A stretch of DNA of 21,009 nucleotides from Desulfobacteraceae bacterium (GTDB taxonomy: Bacteria; Desulfobacterota; DSM-4660; Desulfatiglandales; B25-G16): positions 1 through 21,009 of the forward strand of contig JAUWZC010000009.1 in assembly GCA_030615565.1 (NCBI GenBank), written 5' to 3'. Made by a program: the position numbers and the translations under genes. Shown here one piece after another: positions 8,119 to 15,397 of the stretch. Position 1 is the stretch's first letter. Each line of letters opens with the position of its first letter. The notes under the pieces were generated by a model. The model did no database searches. It was not told the DNA's origin and saw nothing but the letters and a program-made list of their open reading frames with translations.

Positions 8119-8565
8119 TTACATTTGAATATTAATTCCCGTGATGTCTTTCTCTAAATCAAATTTAACCATCCCCCAAACTGGAATACGATGGATAGTT
8201 TCCTTATAACTACCCCAGGGTTCAGTAATATGGAGAACTTCTTCATAGTCCACTTTTCCATTCATATTGACATCCTGGTAGGTAAAAACGCAATAGGTTC
8301 CTTTCGGTATGTTATCAAATGTAAACGATACTTTTCCTGCTTTTTTCAGGTCAGTATTCATTTGTATAACCTTGCATGGTGATTGTGATAGTTCATGCCT
8401 TGGGATATTGAAATCTCGAAATCCTTCCATATTAAGTAGACATATATATATGTCCCCATCATATTGAAAAGTCACTTCTCCTGATACGGTGAATTTTTCT
8501 TCTGCATAAGCAAAAGCCGAGACCATTAAAAGAACTCCCAAAAAAAGCATTGATTTTTTAAACAT
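8119..8565 (-). CDS. Exported DUF2141-like protein
   Basis: Small secreted protein of 148 residues. A signal peptide (MFKKSMLFLGVLLMVSAFAYA) is followed by a beta-rich domain with the DUF2141 signature: GEVTFQYDGDIYICLLNMEG, then FDNIPKGTYCVFTYQDVNMN, GKVDY and EPWGSY. The DVNMNGKVDYEE part resembles the family's HDxNxNGKxD segment, which is calcium-loop-like. The function of the family is not established; it is usually periplasmic or surface-located. The start is clear (ggaggt eight bases upstream). It is the second gene of a leftward pair, 53 nt after the 78-aa ORF, and the pair ends at the terminator at 8056-8086. Confidence 0.85.
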   Translation of the reverse strand: MFKKSMLFLGVLLMVSAFAYAEEKFTVSGEVTFQYDGDIYICLLNMEGFRDFNIPRHELSQSPCKVIQMNTDLKKAGKVSFTFDNIPKGTYCVFTYQDVNMNGKVDYEEVLHITEPWGSYKETIHRIPVWGMVKFDLEKDITGINIQM

Positions 8566-8618
8566 GATACACCTCCTTTTTTGGAAAAAAACTTAACCTT
8601 ATTTTCATCATATTCTTA

Positions 8619-8855
8619 TTATTCTTCAGCTAATATTTTATTTCCCTTTCCTTTATCGATTACCTTGCCGCACTTACCTATGACTACGTTGTGAGAGCTT
8701 TGCAGCAGAACATTAGCCGCTGAAGCCTTAAAAAGAGTAAAACCGTTGCCTACCAATGTGTTTCGGTACCCCTTTAGACTTTTGAACGGCATGAGCATGG
8801 CAGCGCACAATCCCGACCCCTCGATCCTGTTAATTGAGCATACTATCTTTTTCAT
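8619..8855 (-). CDS. Small protein of unknown function, 78 aa
   Basis: I do not recognise this protein. The start is supported by aaggaag five bases upstream of the ATG, and it precedes the DUF2141-like gene by 53 nt on the same strand, so co-transcription is likely. There is no signal peptide or membrane segment. The second half (FTLFKASAANVLLQSSHNVV, then IGKCGKVID) is beta-like and Gly/Asn-rich, reminiscent of a turn of a beta-helix, but this is only an impression. It could be a fragment of a longer protein. Confidence 0.5.
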   Translation of the reverse strand: MKKIVCSINRIEGSGLCAAMLMPFKSLKGYRNTLVGNGFTLFKASAANVLLQSSHNVVIGKCGKVIDKGKGNKILAEE

Positions 8856-8932
8856 TTTTACTTCCTTTTAACCCTCTATTTAAAAAGCGTTCCCTTAATT
8901 TTTTGAATATGTTAATATAGTTGACGTTTAGG

Positions 8933-8959
8933 TGACGGTTCGAACCGTCATACTTTTTT
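8933..8959. promoter_or_regulatory. 18-bp perfect palindrome in a divergent intergenic region
   Basis: tgacggttcgaaccgtca at 8933-8950 is a perfect palindrome. It lies between the divergently oriented 78-aa gene (start 8855) and the TolB/TPR gene (start 9025). That position suggests an operator for a dimeric regulator acting on one or both genes. On the plus strand it is followed by tactttttt, so as RNA it would also form a hairpin plus U-run, that is, a terminator or attenuator in the leader of the 9025 gene. Confidence 0.55.
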
Positions 8960-9024
8960 CATTATTATCCTGAAGCCCGTAAAGTTTCCCCATTCCTTCC
9001 AACAGATTCTACGGAGCTAAAGCA

Positions 9025-11004
9025 ATGGTCGAAAAAGCCAAAGAGCCCATAAGAATCGACCTTAATCAATTCAAGCTACATATCAGCCTCAAGCACAATC
9101 TTGAATTGACCCTTCATTTCAACTCGCCATCGCGAAGGTTTTACCTCTCATTGATAGCGTTTGTCGTTAATGAGATGAAAAAAATAGGAAAAATCACATC
9201 CATACTCCTGGAAGAACACCTTGACCTGCTTGCTTTACTTAACGAAACTGTTGGAGGTTCAGCCGGATCATCAAGCAAGGAGCATCTGCTCCCGAGGATT
9301 TATAGAAAATGGAAAGATGCCCTCCCTGACCTGGAGGACGCCCAGCTTTTTAAGGTCCTTGGAAGAAAAAAAGGGTATGATAATGCGATTGGAAAGACCA
9401 ATCAATTTACCGAAGGAGAAAAAGACAGTTGGGCTAATCTTTTTGAGTACAAAGGGAGCGGAGAGAATGTGAGGTTGAGGTTTTCAATAGATAAATTAGG
9501 AGCAGGTTTGAATGACGTGGTCATAACTTATGGGGAAGACCCAAATTTGGTAAACGCAGATGCCTGGAAGAGATTTATCACAGATCTCAAACAAAAGGTG
9601 GAAGACAAGCCAAAACCGGAGCGTGCATATCGCATCTTCAAGGAGCCTGAAACTCCAGTATCTCAGCTGAGAAAATGGAAGATAACATGGCCAAGCCGAT
9701 GGGGGTGGCAAGCTCTGGCTGCAGTGATTGTATTCGTTGTGGGAGTTACAACCTTAGCAGTCTGGAAATTCTATTTTTATTCTCCTCAAGTCGAGGTTGC
9801 TTCTGTGGAAAGGATGGCATTTCCATTGCCTGACAGACCCTCTATCGCAGTAATGCCTTTTACCAACATGAGCGTAGATCCAGAGCAAGAATTTTTTAGC
9901 GATGGATTAACCGAGGAGATCATCACTGCACTTAGCAAGGTTCCAAAGCTCTTTGTGATTGCTCGAGACTCTACATTCACTTATAGGGGGAAGCCAGTGA
10001 AGGTTAAGCAGGTGGCGGAAGAACTGGGAGTAAGGTATGTTTTAGAGGGAAACGTTAGAAAGGTCGGAGACAAGATCCGAATAACAGCCCAGTTGATTGA
10101 TGCTCTTACCGGGCATCACTTGTGGGCGGAACGGTATGACCGAAATCTGATCGACATATTTGCTGTTCAAGACGAGATCACAAAAAAAATCATCACGGCC
10201 ATGCAGGTGAAGCTGACTAACGGCGAGCAAGTCCGGGCGGCTGCAAGGGCAACAAATAACCTTGAGGCCTATCTGAAGTACTTACAGGCGATGGATTATA
10301 TCTACCAATTTAATATAGAGAGTAATGCTTTGGGAAAGAAATTGGCAGAAGAAGCTATTGCCTTAGACCCAGAGTATGCCTGTGCATACAGAGCTCTCGC
10401 TAGAACCCACATTATGGATGCGTGGTTTGGCACAACTAAATCCCCTAAACAGTCTTTAGCCAAGTCCAAGGAGTTGTTACAAAAGGCTATTGTCTTGGAT
10501 AACACTTATGCTGAAGCCCATGCCACGTTGGGCATCCTGTTTTCAATGACAGGGAAACATGATAAGGCTGTTGCCACAGCGGAGCATGCTGTCGCCCTTA
10601 ATCCCAATTCAGCTTTTACCCATGCGATGCTGGGGCATACACTTAGGTTTGCTGGCAGATGGGAGGAAGGCATTCCGGAATATAAGAAAGCGATACGTCT
10701 TAATCCTATCCCTCCGGATCAGTACTTTTTTGGTTTAGGATTGGCCTACGCCTGGACGGGGCAATACGATGAGGCAATAAAATGGTGTGAAAAAGCAGTC
10801 CGTCAAAAGCCCGATTCTTTTTTTGCCCATTTGATGATGGCTGTGATTTATAGCTTGTCAGGACGGGAGGAGGAAGCACGGGCTGAAGGTGCTGAAGTGC
10901 TTAGGATAAATCCCAAGTTTTCTCTCGAGAAATTTGAAAAGAGATGCACAGGCAAGGATAAAGAACGGTTTATTGGCGCCTTGCGCAAGGCGGGGCTGAA
11001 GTGA
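9025..11004 (+). CDS. Membrane protein with TolB/FlgO-like domain and C-terminal TPRs
   Basis: A 659-residue protein. Residues 1-200 form a cytoplasmic domain I cannot name; it contains SPSRRFYLSLIAFVVNEMKK and HLLPRIYRKWKDALPDLEDA. A single transmembrane helix is at ~229-250 (LAAVIVFVVGVTTLAVW). Residues ~272-385 are the TolB-like module often attached to adenylate cyclase or CadC-type regulators: PSIAVMPFTNMSVDPEQEFF, SDGLTEEIITALSKVPKL, VRYVLEGNVRKVGDKIRITA and GHHLWAERYDR. Residues 410-659 are TPR repeats (YAEAHATLGILFSMTGKHDK and similar). A role as a membrane sensor/scaffold is inferred; no cyclase or DNA-binding catalytic domain is seen. The start is supported by ggag eight bases upstream. 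It stands alone, divergent from the 8855-8119 operon. Confidence 0.88.
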   Translation: MVEKAKEPIRIDLNQFKLHISLKHNLELTLHFNSPSRRFYLSLIAFVVNEMKKIGKITSILLEEHLDLLALLNETVGGSAGSSSKEHLLPRIYRKWKDALPDLEDAQLFKVLGRKKGYDNAIGKTNQFTEGEKDSWANLFEYKGSGENVRLRFSIDKLGAGLNDVVITYGEDPNLVNADAWKRFITDLKQKVEDKPKPERAYRIFKEPETPVSQLRKWKITWPSRWGWQALAAVIVFVVGVTTLAVWKFYFYSPQVEVASVERMAFPLPDRPSIAVMPFTNMSVDPEQEFFSDGLTEEIITALSKVPKLFVIARDSTFTYRGKPVKVKQVAEELGVRYVLEGNVRKVGDKIRITAQLIDALTGHHLWAERYDRNLIDIFAVQDEITKKIITAMQVKLTNGEQVRAAARATNNLEAYLKYLQAMDYIYQFNIESNALGKKLAEEAIALDPEYACAYRALARTHIMDAWFGTTKSPKQSLAKSKELLQKAIVLDNTYAEAHATLGILFSMTGKHDKAVATAEHAVALNPNSAFTHAMLGHTLRFAGRWEEGIPEYKKAIRLNPIPPDQYFFGLGLAYAWTGQYDEAIKWCEKAVRQKPDSFFAHLMMAVIYSLSGREEEARAEGAEVLRINPKFSLEKFEKRCTGKDKERFIGALRKAGLK

Positions 11005-11288
11005 TGGAAGATAAATAGTAGAAGAAATTAAACCGTTACTGAAGGCTTATTATCTTAATCCAAGAGATTCCATACACTAAATTCCCACATATTGTAGTCA
11101 GCTCCTACCCTCGAAAATTCAACAATTGCGTGCCAAAGTCAGAATATCCTATCAGTCTGATTTTATTCAAGTATTGCAAATGTATTCATAACAGTATCAG
11201 ATATTACAGGCTGAGGTCAAATTAGGGGTAAATGTGCAGATTTGCAATCATAGCTTTTTTGGCCTTTAAAGTATCTTAGATAATATAA
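11005..11288. other. Convergent intergenic region without recognisable features
   Basis: This A/T-rich stretch lies between the ends of the TolB/TPR gene and the convergent MBL-fold gene. I see no strong hairpin with a U-run and no coding frame with a start and ribosome-binding site. Confidence 0.4.
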
Positions 11289-12113
11289 CTATACTTCGAT
11301 CTCTGTGCCTTCCCTTGCAAAAAAAGACCTCGGAAATTGTCTCTGGCATTCCCTTTCCATATTAAAAAGAAAGGTATCGTTGTGGTCTGGGTCATGATGG
11401 AAAAGAGCTAACATTTTTACTCCAGCTTGTTGGGCTACCTCTACAGCTTGCTCCCAACTGCTGTGGCCCCAGCCTTTCTTCTCCTTTAATTCATTCGAGG
11501 TGTATTGCGCATCGTGAATGAGGAGATCAGCATTTCTGGAAAGGGCCACTACATTAGGGTCTATTTCATCTAGATGCTCCACATCTGTGCAATAAACCAA
11601 TCTTTTTCCTCCTTCCTCGATACGGTAGCCATATGCATCTCCAGGATGGTTGTGCTTGGAAGCTATGAATTTAATTCCCCAAGATGATGTAAAACTGGTT
11701 GCATCTGGCTCTAAGAAAGATAAATTCGCCCTCATATTATCCAAAGCCAAAGGAAAGTAATCACGTTCCATCTGTGTCGTAAAGATGCTCTCAAGACTCT
11801 TGGTATGCCTGCCTTTTCCACAAATAAATATGCGAAAGCGCCTTCTTGGATCATATGCCGATTTGCAGAAAGGGAAACCCTGTATGTGATCCCAGTGGGT
11901 ATGTGATAATATAATATTAATATTGGCAGACAGTTCATAGGAGTTGGTCAAGATATCATTACACAGCTTTCGAATTCCAGTGCCGGCATCTAATATAGAA
12001 ATCCTGCCGGTACTAAAAGTTATTAGGATGCATGAGGTGTTACCACCAAATTGGGCGAAATCTGGGTCAGGTACAGGTATGGAGCCTCTTGTGCCATAGA
12101 AAGTGACTTTCAT
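11289..12113 (-). CDS. MBL-fold metallohydrolase (RNase Z / phosphodiesterase-like)
   Basis: Beta-lactamase-fold metal-dependent hydrolase of 274 residues. It opens with MKVTFYGTRGSIPVP and FGGNTSC, typical of a subfamily related to RNase Z and class II cyclic-nucleotide phosphodiesterases. Metal ligands visible are H71, H73, D75 and H76 in SHTHWDH, H156 in KHNHPGDAYGYR, D177 in YCTD, a HDAQ motif at ~200 and FHHDPDH at ~238. The set is complete, so the enzyme is probably active; the substrate (a phosphodiester) is inferred. The long frame begins at 12146, but the ATG at 12113 follows an aaagggg ribosome-binding site and starts the conserved beta strand, so I use it. Confidence 0.88.
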   Translation of the reverse strand: MKVTFYGTRGSIPVPDPDFAQFGGNTSCILITFSTGRISILDAGTGIRKLCNDILTNSYELSANINIILSHTHWDHIQGFPFCKSAYDPRRRFRIFICGKGRHTKSLESIFTTQMERDYFPLALDNMRANLSFLEPDATSFTSSWGIKFIASKHNHPGDAYGYRIEEGGKRLVYCTDVEHLDEIDPNVVALSRNADLLIHDAQYTSNELKEKKGWGHSSWEQAVEVAQQAGVKMLALFHHDPDHNDTFLFNMERECQRQFPRSFFAREGTEIEV

Positions 12114-12371
12114 GTTACCCCTTTCCATTTCATTAAACAAATCCACAATATCTTGGGGTTAGTCACCATAATCGGGTACGCTCGGGAATTTAAATATTTT
12201 TACCATATTGGAAAATCGCTATCAATCTAATTCTATTTAAAGAATACATAATCTAGTCATAACATTATCGGATTTTAGAAGCTGGACTTGTTATATTATT
12301 CTCTAAGGCGACTTTGCTGTTCTGGCAATAAAATTGGTAGGGCGGTTTGTTCCGCGTGATGATGAACGCTG

Positions 12372-12800
12372 TCAATCTTTTAATTTCATCAGAAATGTCG
12401 ACCTCAAGTATAGCCCACAAACGATTCCTACCAAGGCACCACAAGCGTTAGCAGCCATGTCTGTTATTGAGAAAAATCTCGCTGGCACAAGATATTGACC
12501 AACCTCGAGTCCGATGCCAAGCGGGATCATCAGCAATGCGGATATACATGCACTCTGAACGCTTCGAAAGCCGATGAAAGGAAGAGAAGAAAGCCAAAGG
12601 TAGGCAAGAGAATGATACACCAAGTCAGCCAACGTGAAATCTAATGGGAACTCTACTCTGGGTGTGAGTGAAAGGTAGCATACCATACCGATTGATAGTG
12701 CCCAGAGGAAAAGGACGATCCTTGAAAATAACTGTGTATTTGAGGCGTTCGTGGTATACATCTTATTCAACATGGCACTGATTATACACCATCGCTTCAA
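12372..12800 (-). CDS. VanZ-like family membrane protein
   Basis: An integral membrane protein of 142 residues with about four helices (IVLFLWALSIGMVCYLSL, YLWLSSLPFIGF, ALLMIPLGIGLEVGQYL, ACGALVGIVCGLYL). VanZ-family marks are a Ser-Leu-Thr-Pro after helix 1, LADLVYHSLAY, then GIGLEVGQYLVPARFFSITD and MAANACGALVG. VanZ confers teicoplanin resistance in enterococcal clusters; most members, like this one, have no known function. The start is uncertain: ATGs at 12800, 12773 and 12761 are possible and none has a strong ribosome-binding site. Confidence 0.8.
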   Translation of the reverse strand: MKRWCIISAMLNKMYTTNASNTQLFSRIVLFLWALSIGMVCYLSLTPRVEFPLDFTLADLVYHSLAYLWLSSLPFIGFRSVQSACISALLMIPLGIGLEVGQYLVPARFFSITDMAANACGALVGIVCGLYLRSTFLMKLKD

Positions 12801-12857
12801 AAATTATACGATATTCCTACCCATTTCTTTAGCCACGAGAGAAAAGCGCACGTTCAC

Positions 12858-12886
12858 AAAAAAAAGCAGGGTCAATATGACCCTGC
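12858..12886 (-). terminator. Strong intrinsic terminator downstream of HU
   Basis: On the minus strand GCAGGGTCA (12886-12878) pairs perfectly with TGACCCTGC (12874-12866) around a 3-nt loop and is followed by eight T. It closes the leftward transcript that starts with HU and also covers the histidine-kinase fossil and the 29-codon ORF. Confidence 0.85.
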
Positions 12887-12922
12887 CGTTACTGCATTAT
12901 AGATAGCTTTGATTATCTCTTC

Positions 12923-13012
12923 TTACAATCCCACCCTGAATCCTTCAAGACCGACAAGGCCAGAACCATGAAATACCATGCTGCCGGGTTCGGACACTGG
13001 GTTGTGCCGCAT
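12923..13012 (-). CDS. Possible 29-aa small protein downstream of HU
   Basis: ATG at 13012 follows an aggag ribosome-binding site six bases upstream and gives a 29-codon frame (MRHNPVSEPGSMVFHG...) ending at 12923, 37 nt before the terminator. The ribosome-binding site overlaps the stop of the histidine-kinase fossil. An overlapping frame is also open (NPAAWYFMVLALSVLKDS) but has no start codon near its beginning. No family is recognised; either frame could be fossil sequence. Confidence 0.3.
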   Translation of the reverse strand: MRHNPVSEPGSMVFHGSGLVGLEGFRVGL

Positions 13013-13019
13013 ATTACTC

Positions 13020-13174
13020 CTATGCAACATTTTTAGGCAAGTGAACTGTGATGTGGTTACCCTCATCTTCAGATGTTGTAAACCTGATATCACCCTTGTG
13101 GGTGCGGGCTACGAGTAACGCGTTGTAGGTTCCCAGCCCAGTGCCACCATCTTTATCCTTACTTCCCTCACGCA
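13020..13174 (-). pseudogene. Histidine kinase C-terminal fragment (HATPase G2 box)
   Basis: Directly after the HU stop codon, in another frame, the minus strand reads VREGSKDKDGGTGLGTYNAL, then LVARTHKGDIRFTTSEDEGN and HITVHLP before a stop at 13020. GGTGLGTYNA is the G2 ATP-lid box of histidine-kinase HATPase domains, and the rest matches the last two strands of that domain. The N-terminal sensor, H box, N box and G1 box are absent, so this is a remnant, not a gene. It implies that HU, or a recombination next to it, replaced the body of a kinase gene. Confidence 0.75.
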
Positions 13175-13444
13175 CTATGTTATCGCATCCTTTAGCGCTT
13201 TCCCTGGTACAAACCTGGGTACCTTCTTTGCCTTGATTTTGATCTCTTTACCAGTCTGTGGATGTCTTCCCTTCCTGGCCTTCCTTTGTGCCACCTTAAA
13301 GGCTCCGAAACCAATTAGTGTGACCGTGTCCTTCTTTTTCAATGCCTTGGTGATTGTTGAAAAAACACAATTCACCGCTGCCTTGGCCTCCTTTTTGGTC
13401 TTGACGACCTTGGCCACCTCATTGACTAGATCCCCTTTGTTCAT
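13175..13444 (-). CDS. hup: HU-family DNA-binding protein
   Basis: Histone-like nucleoid protein of 89 residues, the normal length for HU, that binds and bends DNA as a dimer. It has MNKGDLVNEVAKVVKTKKEA, the helix region AVNCVFSTITKALKKKDTV, GFGAFKVAQRKARKGRHPQT for the beta-arm base, GKEIKIKAKKVPRF and the terminal VPGKALKDAI helix. The arm tip is RHPQTGKEI. The start is certain: gggaggaaag lies just upstream of the ATG. It is followed at once by a histidine-kinase fossil and ends in the terminator at 12858-12886. Confidence 0.95.
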   Translation of the reverse strand: MNKGDLVNEVAKVVKTKKEAKAAVNCVFSTITKALKKKDTVTLIGFGAFKVAQRKARKGRHPQTGKEIKIKAKKVPRFVPGKALKDAIT

Positions 13445-14030
13445 GTTCTTTCCTCCCTTCTTTTAAATGGTAAAGTTGTCAATTAATAACCTTAAGAACA
13501 CCGAGCTGGCTTTATTTGAAGAGTTCCCGGATCACTTCGGATCAACCCTCAACCTACCGAGAGTCAATTATCTTTTGTTACGTATAGATAGTAGAATACT
13601 GTTAGCTGGAGCAGGCGCAATATATCGATTCCATAGACTGTTAAGTCATTCTTTTCATCACATCCTTTTGATTCAGACTACAGGGTTTACCAGAAAGACC
13701 ATTGATGGAATGAGAGCACATATTTCAGGGTCAAGAAATCAGGCCAAACCCTCTTTATCTCTGTGAACCCTGCCCGCCATCGCTCTCGCTCAGGCGAGGC
13801 AGGCGGGTCCGTGAGCTCTAGCGACTAAAAGGAGCGGGCGAGAGAAATCAATGACAATGGCAACAGGCGCTGGCTTTGTCAGGTCTCAGCATTCAACATT
13901 TCCAATACGTTTGCTGATTTCCCCAACAATCTCCTGAAGGCCTTTATAAATCCACCACAGGTAGTACCGCTCTGTTCAAGGCAGTCTGCCGCTATGTGGC
14001 GCCAATTTCCGGAAAAGCTGTAGTTTACCG
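13445..14030. other. Long intergenic region upstream of HU
   Basis: No gene is supported apart from the repeat at 13769-13810. A 99-codon plus frame (13467-13766) lacks a ribosome-binding site and any recognisable motif. On the minus strand, 13900-14040 is open over about 50 codons (SGNWRHIAADCLEQSGTTCG, then FIKAFRRLLGK) without a start; it may be debris. Confidence 0.4.
13769..13810. repeat. GC-rich hairpin repeat
   Basis: cccgcc (13773-13778) can pair with ggcggg (13802-13807), and inside it ctcgc (13785-13789) pairs with gcgag (13794-13798) around tcag. The GC-rich composition contrasts with the A/T-rich flanks. It looks like a REP-type intergenic repeat; copy number cannot be seen from this window. 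Confidence 0.5.
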
Positions 14031-14059
14031 TTGACGAAGCATTTATTCTATTGTAGAAT
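14031..14059 (+). promoter_or_regulatory. Promoter and operator of the AbrB/PIN module
   Basis: TTGACG (14031-14036) is followed after 17 bp by TAGAAT (14054-14059). The -10 box forms the right half of an inverted repeat, attcta-ttg-tagaat (14045-14059). This is the expected place for autorepression by the antitoxin. Confidence 0.65.
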
Positions 14060-14089
14060 TACGTATTCAGAAAAACGGAGGAAATAAGT

Positions 14090-14305
14090 ATGAAAATATC
14101 CGAGAGAGGTCAGATTACAATCCCTAAAGCCCTTCGAGATCGATTTGGACTCCAGATGAACGTGGAGGTCGAATTTATCCCCACAAAGGACGGCGTCTTA
14201 TTGCAGAAAAGAAGCCGAAGCAAACATCCAGTAGATCGGGTGTTTGGGATTCTCAACAAACCTTCTGATACTGACAGATACATCGAAGAGGTCAGGGGAA
14301 GATGA
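14090..14305 (+). CDS. vapB: AbrB/MazE-fold antitoxin (VapB-like)
   Basis: Antitoxin of 71 residues. The N-terminus MKISERGQITIPKALRDRFG is the swapped-hairpin AbrB DNA-binding fold; the C-terminal part (RSKHPVDRVFGILNKPSDTD) would bind and block the toxin. It overlaps the PIN toxin start by 4 nt (atga), typical of translational coupling in VapBC operons. A ggagg lies eight bases before the ATG. The inverted repeat over the -10 box (14045-14059) is the likely autoregulatory operator. Confidence 0.9.
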   Translation: MKISERGQITIPKALRDRFGLQMNVEVEFIPTKDGVLLQKRSRSKHPVDRVFGILNKPSDTDRYIEEVRGR

Positions 14306-14700
14306 TTTCCGCTGTTGACACCAATATTTTGCTTGACGTTTTCTTGCCCGATAAACGGTTCGCCGAACAGTCAGCCAGGCTCCTCAAGGTGGCATATGAC
14401 GAAGGTGCACTGCTCATCTGTGAAATCGTTTATGCCGAACTGGTCCCTCAGTTCAGTGATAGGCATACCCTGGACAGTGCCCTGGCTACGTTAAACATAT
14501 CGATATCCCCTTCCTCCCCTGACATTGCGTTCCTTGCCGGTGAGAGATGGGGCCTGTACAGAAAAGCAGGCGGAGCCAGGAAGCGAATTATCACCGATTT
14601 CCTTATAGGAGCCCATGCAACGATTAAGGCTGAACGTTTTTTGACACGAGACAGGGGATTGTACAAATCCTATTTTGCAGAACTTGTTATTCTCTCTTGA
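14302..14700 (+). CDS. vapC: PIN-domain toxin ribonuclease (VapC-like)
   Basis: Endoribonuclease toxin of 132 residues. The four acidic PIN residues are all visible: D6 in AVDTNILLD, E46 in VYAELV, D99 in ITDFLIGAHA and D117 in LTRDRGLYK. The fold should therefore be intact and Mg-dependent. VapC toxins cleave tRNA or rRNA; the target here is unknown. It overlaps the upstream antitoxin by 4 nt and is probably expressed only from that promoter. Confidence 0.92.
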   Translation: MISAVDTNILLDVFLPDKRFAEQSARLLKVAYDEGALLICEIVYAELVPQFSDRHTLDSALATLNISISPSSPDIAFLAGERWGLYRKAGGARKRIITDFLIGAHATIKAERFLTRDRGLYKSYFAELVILS

Positions 14701-14839
14701 ATACCTAAAGAACTGAGCCCCGTCTTCTAAACCCTGCTCCCTGTCGCCTGGCAACTGCAAAGCGCCATGTCTTTGCCTCATGCCAAAACCTGACACTGAT
14801 CCTGCGTGGCCCCTGTTACAAATTTTTAGTTAATAGTGT

Positions 14840-15045
14840 AGCCCCACGGGTAAGCCTGTCGAGAGCCTCCAGGTCGAACGACCCGTGGCACCAATTAGTT
14901 TCGCCGATTAGCTTCGCGAACGGCGGGACTTAGTGGCACGACATCCCGACCGTAATCCCGACCACAAAAGGTCGAGACTAAAGCCGTGGCTTTCTACGGG
15001 CGGGGTAAAGGCTTGCCCGCCGTCCTTATGGCGGGTTTGACCCCA
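14840..15045. repeat. Hairpin-dense, GC-rich intergenic element
   Basis: Several stems are packed into ~200 nt: ccacgggt/acccgtgg (14844-14851 with 14881-14888), cgccg/cggcg (14902-14906 with 14921-14925) around ttcgcgaa, cgacc/ggtcg (14959-14963 with 14970-14974), aaagcc/ggcttt (14980-14985 with 14988-14993), and cccgcc, which can pair with ggcggg on either side. gtggcac occurs twice (14885, 14933). No reading frame is evident. It may be a non-autonomous mobile element end, a REP cluster, or a structured RNA; none is proven. Confidence 0.5.
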
Positions 15046-15115
15046 TCTTAACTCTCCTTGATTTCAGAATTAAATCCTCTCCGGTTTAAGGATTTCTTAC
15101 CATCTTTTTAAAACT

Positions 15116-15397
15116 TCACACAGAACGAAAATGCGCTAATTTCTCCGCTAAAATCTTCTTGACCCGATTACTAAATCCAAAAGGATATAAAGAAAACACA
15201 TCAGGAAGTCTTTCCTCCAATTTATGAAAAATCGTATCTATATTTGGATCACTCAACGTTGAAAGCCAATTATATTGCTTTCTGATTTTACTTCTTACTC
15301 GTATCCTATCCAGTTTATCAAATTTTGGTATAAGGTTAATGCCATCCTCAAGGATTTGAAGTATTTCTCTTACGTCGTCTGGTCTTAAACGGGCCAT
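15116..15397 (-). CDS. Unknown 93-aa protein starting inside a PAS-kinase fossil
   Basis: I do not recognise this protein. It starts MARLRPDDVREILQILEDGI and ends FGFSNRVKKILAEKLAHFRS. It is basic and helical with no membrane segment. The ATG at 15397 follows ggaggg six bases upstream; that site lies within the frame of the PAS fragment, which overlaps the first ~50 nt of this gene. Either it is a real small gene inserted into, or fused behind, a degraded kinase, or its start is borrowed from the fossil. Confidence 0.5.
   Translation of the reverse strand: MARLRPDDVREILQILEDGINLIPKFDKLDRIRVRSKIRKQYNWLSTLSDPNIDTIFHKLEERLPDVFSLYPFGFSNRVKKILAEKLAHFRSV

Noticed and set aside
8933..8950. ggttcgaacc looks like a tRNA T-loop
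   Set aside because: The loop is six instead of seven bases, and no anticodon, D-arm or acceptor stem is found around it; the sequence is a perfect palindrome.
13467..13766. 99-codon plus-strand frame upstream of HU
   Set aside because: There is no ribosome-binding site and no recognisable motif, and it overlaps the HU promoter region and leader.
14448..14796. Minus-strand frames over the VapC-like gene
   Set aside because: They are shadows of the PIN-domain gene, without starts or motifs.
14840..15045. CRISPR array
   Set aside because: The stems are of different sequences and there is no regular repeat-spacer pattern.
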